Shown: positions 55,314 through 64,000 of the stretch, piece by piece
How positions within the stretch are numbered: position 1 is the first letter of the stretch
Layout: the number at the start of each line of letters is the position of its first letter
Source: Ulva prolifera
Lineage: Eukaryota; Chlorophyta; Ulvophyceae; Ulvales; Ulvaceae
NCBI GenBank assembly: GCA_023078555.1
Contig: CM041200.1
Span: 6,177,361-6,241,360, forward strand
Direction of reading: 5' to 3'
Length of the DNA: 64,000 nucleotides
Translations under genes and position numbers: made by a program
The notes under the pieces: generated by a model
What the model saw: only the letters and a program-made list of their open reading frames with translations
The model's database searches: none
Told to the model about the DNA's origin: nothing

Positions 55314-56645
55314 ATGGATATCGCCGTCGCTTGCAAGGCGTACAACGTCCCCACGTTCAAAATCAAGAAGTTAGTGAGGGCTCTCGGTAAAGGTCAATAC
55401 GGCCAGGTACGACTTCTCCACCCTCTTCGCTTACTTGGCAGGCCAGCCGGAGCCACTGCCTCTTTTATGCGATGAGGACCACCGCTTGTATTCAATATGC
55501 TAAGGTTTCCTGCATCTACTACGTGTGTGCAGGTAGACCTTGCTCACGTCACGTGCAGCAACGGCCACTCACTCCACGGAGCTCGCAAGACGCTTGTCGA
55601 ATTTGACGACGGCACAGCAGGCGATGACCCAGAACGCACCCGCCGCCATGCCCGCCTGCAGGTCAAAGAAGCGATGATCATGCTCATCATGCAGAACGCA
55701 GCGCGGCATCCGTTGCGCCAAGGCTGCCCCTTTCTTCCCAACCTCATTGCAGCCAACATCGTCCCTGCGTCATCCCTCGGCACTGCTGTCAATCCCATAC
55801 TCGTCAACCGGGAGGAACCCATCATCACCGAAATGCTGGTACAGTACGCGGCAGGGGGCAGCCTGCACAATCTCATCAGCAAGCACATCCACGCCTTCGA
55901 ATCTGGCAAGTCTCGCGAGCCGACGCTGCCGGTGGCCAAAGTGTGGCGCCTGGGCGCTGCCCTCGCACAGGGGCTGCTCCACATGCACAGAGCAGGCTGG
56001 GTGCACTCCGACATCAAGCCCGACAACATCGTCGTGCGCCCAGACGGCAGACCCATGATCATCGACTTCGGCCTTGCACACAAGCTAGGTGACACCGTCA
56101 GTGTCCCCGGCGGCACGCTCGGCTTCATGCCTCCAGAAGTCGTCCACGCCCGCCAGACCAGCACCAGCTTCGTCATGACCGACAAGGTCGACGTCTTTGC
56201 CCTGGGGGTGACGCTGCTCCGCATGGTGACCCCCCTGGCCGCGCTGCAGCAGGGCGCGACCGGCCTGTGCGACCGCGAGCACAAGAAGCAGCTCTACGCC
56301 GGCACGCTGCCGCAGCTGCTTGTCAAGGGCGCCCTGGCATGCTGCTGTGACCTCCGCTACATCATCCGCGTCTCGACCCTGCCCGACCCGCAGGAGCGCC
56401 CGAGCATGATGGACCTCTGCAGCCTGCTCAGCAGCGGCATGGCTGACGCCGAGCGCGCCCAGGCGCTGAAGAAGGGCGCGGAGGTCCGTGCGCCGGCGCA
56501 TACGGCCGCCCAACAGGCGATCGCGCCAGGCGCACTGCTTCCAACGGGCACTCGTGCAGACGGCGATGGCCTCACACACGCCCCCGGCCGGGCACTCCCG
56601 CTCCAGAGGAGTGGCACCGTGGGTGGGGCGCTCATCGGCGCATAG
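55314..56645 (+). CDS. Eukaryotic-type Ser/Thr protein kinase, two exons
   Basis: Exon 1 (55314-55406) and exon 2 (55533-56645) join in phase and give about 401 residues. The join completes the glycine-rich loop GKGQYGQVDLAHV (residues about 25-37). A Lys in the following strand (GARKTL) could be the ATP-anchoring residue, and the Glu in VKEAMIML the helix-C partner. The catalytic loop reads VHSDIKPDN, with Ser replacing the Arg of HRD but Asp, Lys and Asn intact. DFGLA (metal binding) and PPEV follow, then a Trp-less F-helix segment DVFALGVTLLRM. About 70 residues of low-complexity tail follow the kinase core. Subfamily unclear; loss of the HRD Arg suggests activity without activation-loop phosphorylation. 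Confidence 0.85.
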
Positions 56646-58216
56646 CTGCGTGACCTCGACAGCGCCTTGCGCGGAGTGAAGCTCGGCGACGGTGTCAGCA
56701 GCACACCATGCGCCGGCGCAGCTGCGGGCGCACTGCCCCACCGCTCGTTGTCGCCCGCATGCATTGCTGTGATGCCCCGGGGTGGGGGGGCAGCGGGGCT
56801 GTGCAGACGCCAGTGGTATCATAGCATGGCACACCACGCTCCGCGCTACGTGCGACGCCTCGGGACGGCCCGCTGTGCACCTGTGGCGCGGGGCACACCT
56901 TGTGTGGGGGTCTCCGCTGGCGTTGCCGCTGAAGCGGGGTGTCTCCCGCTGTGGCAGCGGCGGTCCGCATGTGAAGCACCCTGTGCGGTCCGGCTGCGAG
57001 ATGGATGTCGGGATGGAAGTCCAGGCTTGCACCGAGGCTGATGGCTTGAAGGCGCAGTCAGGCGGCCAGGCGCCGGGGCAGATCCCGAAGTCCATGTTGC
57101 GCTGTACATAGGCGGAAAGGATGTAGGGCCTACAGATGCCTGACCATTTATGATGCTCCTTGACGGTGAGCCTCTGCTGTGCATGCATGCAAATGCTGTT
57201 GTGGTGATGGAACGACTGATGCTCCGTTTGTCTGGCGGCCTGCATCGGTGGTTCGCGTGTGCTGCTTGTGTGATGTGAATGTGGTGGCCGGTATACATAC
57301 GTGGCTGAAACTTACACGTCCTCGATCTGCAGGGTCAAGTATGATGAAGTCCAGAATGTTGCAGCGTTACTGCCAAATGCAATAATGTGGTGTTCCACAA
57401 TGAGAGATAAATACGGTAAATGTGTGCGATGTCACGTACGGATAGGTGGGAACTCGGTGGCGTTGGCGTGGACGTCCTCTGCACGATGCGAGTTGGGTTG
57501 GTGTCAGATCACAGCAGAGACGTTTGACAGCTTAGTGTATACAATGTGGCTGAGAGGTGAGGCCGAGATCCTGAAAGCTGTGTACTTTTTTATGACATGC
57601 AGTTCCTCGAGAAAGGTGGTAGTTTGCTGGGAGTACTGTTTCAAAGATGTTTCCTCGTGTGGTGTTGCATACGAAAGTGTAATTAAATCACACACTGGAT
57701 CCACAAATCAAGCTCCTGCACCTGCGGATGTCAAAAGCAACCGTGTTTGCAAATCAAACGAGATTGTAGCACTTTTAAGCACAGTGTAGACGCTTCACAA
57801 TTCTTCTCAAGATGATACTTATCTAGCCAGCTGTTTGACTGCATGTCGAGAACGATAATGACTGTTGGAAATGGCGTAAACTGTATGCTATGTGGCCTAA
57901 ACTGTGCAGCTCTTGCGAAGCTCATGTGAATCATTGAATTTGCTGAACCTTACATATAATGCGAGAGATAGGATTGTGTCAAGAATTCCGAGCGGCGATG
58001 TGTACAGCTGCAGGCTGGTGAGAATATGACAGAGATTTGATTGCACAAAGTAGTCAATCTCACAAATCGCCACCTCGCCACTCTCATTCACCGTGACCCA
58101 TGGCTAAACCTTCATTTCTACATAAAAAAATGCTACGTTTACACCACTTTCCTACACAGGCATCAAGGCTACAAGCATGGCAACATGAGTGAATGCTGCT
58201 CAAACAGAGACCGCGC
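56646..58216. other. Spacer between the kinase and the DUF3638 gene
   Basis: The minus-strand frame 56085-57245 is a shadow of the GC-rich kinase exon. The plus-strand frame 57301-57789 is open for 162 codons, but no motif or splice context supports it. The two flanking genes are convergent, so both 3' ends lie here. Confidence 0.35.
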
Positions 58217-61200
58217 TCATGTTCTGGTCTCATCAATGCAGATGCCCTGGAGATCTGAGCCGTGCCAGCACTGCTGTCTGCCCCGAAGCTGCACCAGCGC
58301 CTGCGCTACAGCGGCTGCCACCAGCCTACTGAGGTGTGTCGTCCGACCACCAAACACAATATCAACGACCGCTGCACGCCTGTCAATGTTGCCAGCTGAC
58401 GTCTCTGCCTGACACTCGAACTCTGTCTCACCACTGAATAGTTGTGCCGAAACTATAGCGTGATGCAGGTCACGTTTGAATTTGGATGGGGGCCCGGCTG
58501 GTGGTCCAACAGCCAGGGGCACTTGCGCCCAGGCCTGCCTAGCGCATGCAGATGTCCATCGGCACATCGCCAAGTTAACCAGACAAGCAGAAACGAATTG
58601 CTCCTCCTCCCGCAGTACCCTCAGAATGTGCTCTGCCTCACGTTCAGAAATCAGCAAAACTGTTTGGTCAACGAAGATCACCAGATTGTTCGCCCTGCGT
58701 ATGTGCACAGACATATTCATGTCACTGCGCTCAGCACAAGACATGAAATTCTGTGTGACCAAAACGTTCTTGGGCCAATTGAGGCGCTGGAGCTGGCCAG
58801 TGATGTCACGGTCGACATCGTCACTCCAGAGGCGTGAAGTGGCTGAGCTCAGCTCGAAAACCTGCACATCAGCCCATTTCCAGTCACAGGCCCCATATGC
58901 CACCCTTGCGCTCAAGTATCCGACAGAACCGGCTAATGGTGTCAGTTGACATATACTCTTGTGGACTTATTTGCAATCGTGCAACGTATGAATACGAGTC
59001 GTCGCCGGAATACATGAAGACTATTCACAGGGCATGGCATCACTTGCTCGGGGGCGTCTGAAGTCATCCCATGGTCTGCAAGCACATCATATGCTTCTGC
59101 GAGAGCGGCGCCTGATTTCGCATCACCGCAAACAATTTGTCCTGTAGATTTGGCAGCAGAACGGTCAAGAAGCAGCAGAGCCCAAGCGTGGCACAACACG
59201 GCACATGTCAGCATGCTTGCTGGCCTGCTTGGATTGCGAGAAGCTGTGCACTGTTAGCGACTGGCACATCATGCTTTCCGATTCGAAAGAGCTGTTCCGC
59301 GATCGGCGTCGTGATTAATTTGGTCATCGCCATGGCCCGCGTTCGAAGGCATGTTGAAGTGCTGTAGCGTCAACGAGTCACCGAGAGCAGTGCTCATGTG
59401 CAGATGTGAGGTCTGGTGAGAATTAGATTCTACTCATTTGTGCGTTTGGAAGCGCACAACGATGTCCTGGGACGCCTCGACCTCAGTGGCAGAAGCCAGC
59501 CTCAAAGCAGCTCCGGGTCTTGCCCAGGTGCGTTCACCAGTGGCCACGAGGTGAGGTAGCCTCGTTTCTTCCTCCATCTCCATCTCCATTTCCTCTTCTG
59601 CCTCAACCTCTCTTTCGCATTCCTCAACTGCGGCAGTTGTGTCGGGTGTAATTGACTCGTCCCCAAGCTTTGTCACATGCCTGTGCAGCTTGTCTCGCCA
59701 GCCAGCTCCGGCTTCGCTCAGCTCAACAGGCTTTCCATCCTTGGTCAACGGCTGCAAATCAAGGTCACTGAACCCATGACTTCCGTACGGTGATTCTGTC
59801 ACCGCACTTGGCTGTTGCATCTTGGTCGCATCAATGGCAGCACCACACCTTCAATATGAATGAACTGATCTTCTGTGGGTTTGTGGTGTGGGCGTACATC
59901 TCATCCAGCCGGCTATTCTCCTCGTCAGCGAAAATGTGTTTTCCCAGGCTGTGTACAAAGTGCTTGCCTTGCATCAGGTACCCCAGGTTCCCCTATTACA
60001 CAAGCGGCACATCACATACCATCCGGCTATGTGCGAAGAACAAAATATTACGCGGGCGTTTTGTAATGGTCCAAGCATGTTCAGGAATGGTGCTGCACCT
60101 CTTTGTTGGCTTTGGCAGTGTTCGACAGCACCCACTGCAAAACATGCTTCGGCTTGATTTTTTGCCCCGGCTTCAATGCCACACACCTCCATGATCGATG
60201 TGCAAACGTCCCCAGGGGCAGCGAGAATCAGGCTCTGGCCCTTTGCCAGCTGCCGCAGCCTCGCTGCTGCCTGCATGAACTTGTCACGGCCCATCTTTGG
60301 GCCGAGTGTGAGAACCGCTTTAGCATCAGGCTTCAGCTTCATGTCGCTGCCTCTGCACAAGTCGAGGGTGTACATGCTCCGTAGATGTGAAATCGGAAGT
60401 CGTGCGATGAACTCATCATATGTCCTCCTGCTGGCTTTGCAGGCAAGATGCCTAATCATCCCTGTAACAATACTTTGGCAGCATGCAGGCTACAGCACAA
60501 CTCGGCTGCTGCATGGAAGACGAGCTCGAGGATAACCTGCATCGGGCCTCATCAAATATGACAAAGGCATCAGCCTCCTTGACGGGTGACCTCGCCTTGA
60601 GCGAACAGTGCTTCTGCCGGTCCATCACATTCCACCCATGAGCCCGTTGCGTTATGTAGCTCTGACTGCTTGCGGCTAAGAAGAAGACGATGCCCTCGCA
60701 TTGGTGCATGCCTGGACCCGTCGGTGAGCGCAGCATGCCATCCATCAGGTGCAGAGCCGCCCCTTGCTGGTCCATACCTGCCAGTTGTGCGCCTGCATCC
60801 ACGTTGTCATGCAACGATTATTATGCATGCTCGTCTCCCCGCTGCTGCAACTGGGCAGTGACAAATATACAAGTAGACAGGACAATCTATTCAGGGCACA
60901 AGCAAGCTGACATCGTTTGCGTACCTGCGTCAATGAGTGCACTTGCGCCTGAATTCAAAGCCAGGCAGAGCACCTGTTCTGCTAAGCTCTCGCAGTTGTC
61001 GGTGCTCGTGAGGCGGGTGAAGGAGCACTTGCCGGGCTGCAGGAGGAGGTCCACCATGCGACCGTTGGTGCCCTTGATGCTCGTGTCCTCCGTGTCCTGG
61101 GCCTGCACTTGCAGCGGCAGCAGCGAGCGGTTGTCATTCGTGCCCGAAAAGCCCACGACCTGCACATGTTGTGCCGACATTACAAATCCATTGTATACAT

Positions 61201-64000
61201 TGTGGACATGTCAGTGCACGGCATATCTGTCAGAACGTTGTCCCTCACGAAATAGGTAGGCGCACTTTACCAGACTGCGTTTCTGCCATGTGCCATGCAG
61301 TCTTGCGCAAGTTTTCAGGGAAGAATTTGGCCTCGTAGCGGTATGTGCAGTGCTCCAGCCAGAAGTCTATTGCACATGCATTGAACTGCAGGTATTTGTG
61401 GAGGACCTGCAAACAATTCGGCTGGTAATCAGATGCCTTGAGCTGATGCAGTCCATGTCCATGTTCTTGACTGTGCGAGCCTGTATTGCGATGTGCCCCA
61501 TAGTCCATGAACGGGCTGTGCACGTCAGCAAAAGCCAGCAGCGCATACTTGAAACTGGCTCTCATTGGCCATGTCAACCTTTTCTAGCATGTCAATAGCT
61601 GAAAATTCAAGCCTTTCTTCCTCTGTGCTCAGATCCTTTCTGGTTCTTTGCACGAACAAACTGCAGCAACATCAGCACATTGAGGGACAAGGATCTGCTC
61701 TCCTCACAATCTCCTCGTGCCACATCGTAATCCTGTACTAGCTGTGCGCTATGGGTGTCACAGTTGTGCACAGTACCTGTAAGCTTTCTTCTGCTGCGCC
61801 TCAGTGGTCTCAAACAGCGCCGACAGGCATTCGCGGATCTGTTTGAGGGTTAGCCCACGCTGCATGTAGGCCAGTTGTGCTAGGCAGAGGGCCACATCTG
61901 GGTGCTTGAAGTCTGACCGCAGAGAGGGGGTACCACAGGCTCTGTATGGCACTGCCATGCGCGTGCCATGGTTGCCCATCCTACACTCACCAGTACATAT
62001 GTCGGCTCATGCTCGCATACAAAGTCATGGTTCTACATCATCTCACTGAATGAACTGCTGAGCCACTGTGGGGGCTGGCACCCGCTTGAAGAGGTACCGG
62101 CTTCCTCTACGGACACACGGGTGGCTGCACCGGCCAGGCAGCAAACAAGTGAGTCAGCGGAGTGGTAGGTGGTGGTGTGGAGCACCATTTGCTGGTGTGT
62201 CAAATCTAAGGCGAAGTGTTCTGCACCTGTCTGTCGTGCCAAAGTCGACATCGTAGCGCTTCTGCAGGCAGTGCAGCAACAGGCCAAATGCCAGCAGCCC
62301 TCTGAGCATGAGAATGTGGCCGCGTTGCTGGTCATCCAGGCCTGCGTCGCCGCCCAGCGTCTGTACAATCGAGTCGAAAGCGATCAATGAGTCGGTACAG
62401 ACCCGCTGCACTAGGCATTGTTCTTTGCCGTCGATCCGGGCGAACCAATTCAGACACCTGTTGTTAGCATTACCCTTGTTCATCACAGCCCTGCAGATGG
62501 CTCTGGACAGCTCTGGCCATGCCTGCTCCAACGTGTGCCCTGCACATCACTCAACATGCCTGAGTGATTCATCTAGCAGGCATTTGCAGCTTACATTGCT
62601 AACAGCCTAGCAGGAACATGTGTCATGTTGAGCATTACCTGCAAGCAGCCGCACTTCTGGCACGCCTCCGTATCGATTGCTGTGATGCGTGACTTGTGCA
62701 ATCTTGGGATTGCGCAGCAGCTTTCGTACTGTTTTGTCGCTTTCAAGCGCCTGCAACACCGCCTGGAGCACATGCACCCGCTCTGACAGTGCAGGCAGCT
62801 GCTGCTGTGAGCCCCAAGCGTACACCAACTGGAATTTTGGGGTGAGCAGCTCGTCACACTCATCCAGGATCTCAAATGTCGGCAAGGACAAAATCTTCTG
62901 TAGCTCCTGGAATTCCAGCCCAGTGCCTTGTCGGCTGTATGTCTCCTACAGTGCATCAAACACTATTGGTGTGGATCCAGATTGCACAGTGGTAGGCCAA
63001 TCTGCTGTTGGCAGGCTCGCAACTAAGGGTCCGAAAGCACATAGATGCAGGCACATGAGATCAAATCCGTATCAGACAAGTTACGTGCATTGTGATCAAG
63101 CTTCTGAATGTACACTCGCAGACATTCGCCGGGAGTTGTGTGGCTATAGACGTAACACACCTGAACCGTGAGCTCCAGTGACAGCCGCTGCTCCCTAGAT
63201 GCACAGACAAATGCTCGGGTCCTTGCGCAGAATGACAGATGTGCATGCATCCGTGCCAGGCACTTGGCATCACATACCACATCTCGGTCAAAGGGTATCA
63301 GGGAAAGCTTCACTTGCAGCAGAGACCCTGCATGTTTCATTCTCATCATTCGTATTCGTATTGGTTTTTCCAAGTTGCACATATTCACCACCATACGTCA
63401 TGTCAGGCAACATTGGAGTCGTGCTGCACTGTACGTATGCATTCACATGCCATGAACTCACCGGTGAGGCAGGAGTGCAGATAGTCAACTGCCTCGGGCA
63501 GCAACTCCTGCAGAAAGTTCAGGCGCACGACCTCCCCCCGGCCGCACAGCGCCAGCACTAGCATCGGCAGGATCACCCGCGTCTTGCCCTCGCCCATGTT
63601 AAGCTGCAGGATTGCCCCACGCTCCTCCTCGGCCAGTCCTGGCCCGCCGGGGTGCTCCAGCATGTGCTGCGCCACCGTGGCCTGTGTCTCACGGATCTCC
63701 AGCCCCTGCAGCACCTCCAGTGCAAGCCAGGCAGGCTGCTCCCAGGGGTCCCACGTGCGGCGATTGCCAAGCTCCGCCGCCAGCGCAAGTGTGCTCATGT
63801 CCATGTGAGCGGCAGCTTCACCTCTGCAACGGCAGATGCACCGCAGCAGTTTGTCCTCCAGCACGCACAGCCGCTGCCACTCCTGTGCGAGCCTTGTAGC
63901 CTCGATGCAAGCATCGTCTGATAGCAGTGGACTGATGGCCTGCATACCGAACGCCAAGTGACGAAGGCAATTCGCACTTTGCTGTGAGACTGGGTGATGT
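58217..64000 (-). CDS. Giant DUF3638/DUF3645-family protein, C-terminal part; 5' end outside the window
   Basis: Coding blocks on the minus strand match the large (around 3,000-residue) eukaryotic proteins with DUF3638 and DUF3645, sometimes labelled ubiquitinyl hydrolase without good evidence. From the right: 63957-63450 with GAILQLNMGEGKTRVILPML; about 62891-62607 with FEILDECDELLTPKFQLVYA; about 62530-62160; about 61979-61760 (DUF3645) with RMAVPYRACGTPSLRSDFKH and DVALCLAQLAYMQRGLT; about 61577-61245; about 61180-60890 with VVGFSGTNDNRSLLPLQVQ and IKGTNGRMVD; about 60780-60540 with DAFVIFDEA. Then come about 60459-60060 with YTLDLCRGSDMKLKPDAKAV and MQAAARLRQLAKGQSLILAA, 59820-59434 with a Glu/Met-rich acidic run, and 58915-58217 to the stop. 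The order of blocks agrees with the family throughout. The last exon ends GICIDETRT. Function unknown. Confidence 0.85.

Noticed and set aside
55544..57245. Long minus-strand frames over the kinase
   Set aside because: They lie opposite a kinase exon with all catalytic motifs; openness is due to high GC content.
57301..57789. Plus-strand frame of 162 codons downstream of the kinase
   Set aside because: No motif, no homologue recognised and no clear promoter or splice context; kept only as part of the described spacer.
1..64000. CRISPR arrays, bacterial operons, rRNA or tRNA genes
   Set aside because: No regularly spaced repeats, Shine-Dalgarno-led gene strings, rRNA signatures or complete tRNA-like A- and B-box pairs were found by reading; a dedicated tRNA scan would be decisive.

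Overview
This window is nuclear DNA from a eukaryote, most likely a chlorophyte green alga. No species is assigned. The genes are spliced with GT-AG introns, with coding exons of roughly 60-700 bases in GC-moderate to GC-rich DNA. Several products look plastid-targeted (a CtpA-type lumenal protease, a RimP-like factor, a small membrane protein). A cilia/flagella-associated gene (CFAP96/C4orf47 type) is also present, which fits a flagellated or secondarily non-flagellated alga. No bacterial operon, CRISPR array, rRNA or convincing tRNA was seen.

Layout. 0-8 kb is gene-poor: a glutamine-rich ORF, then a repeat-rich stretch with a dispersed terminal-repeat family (one element has perfect 21-bp inverted ends), a 29-base G run, a near-perfect 73-bp-arm foldback, and a 420-bp hAT-type non-autonomous transposon with an intact 8-bp target duplication. 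8-26.7 kb is gene-dense: mitoribosomal GTPase mS29/DAP3 (+), nucleolar POL5/MYBBP1A (+), a CFAP96 homologue (+) facing splicing factor SF3A3 (-), a membrane-anchored methyltransferase (+), and a small plastid-type membrane protein (-) divergent from an AlkB-family dioxygenase (+). 28.5-34.5 kb holds a cysteine-type glutathione S-transferase (-) and a eukaryotic glutathione synthetase (-). 34.6-37.2 kb is a second repeat-rich block with a 34-base C run and more copies of the same terminal motif. 39.6-43.6 kb is the CtpA protease (-). 46.4-51.8 kb holds an ABM-domain protein (-) divergent from a UBL-BAG co-chaperone (+), then the RimP-like gene (+). 51.8-55.3 kb is mostly empty. 55.3-56.6 kb is a protein kinase (+). 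From 58.2 kb to the right edge and beyond lies a very large DUF3638/DUF3645-family gene (-).

The genes are mostly independent housekeeping loci. The one visible functional pairing is glutathione synthesis (GSH2) beside glutathione use (GST). Gene models were assembled by eye from exon reading frames, splice signals and remembered family motifs. Exon edges given as exact were checked for phase; the others are approximate, and most 5' exons remain uncertain.
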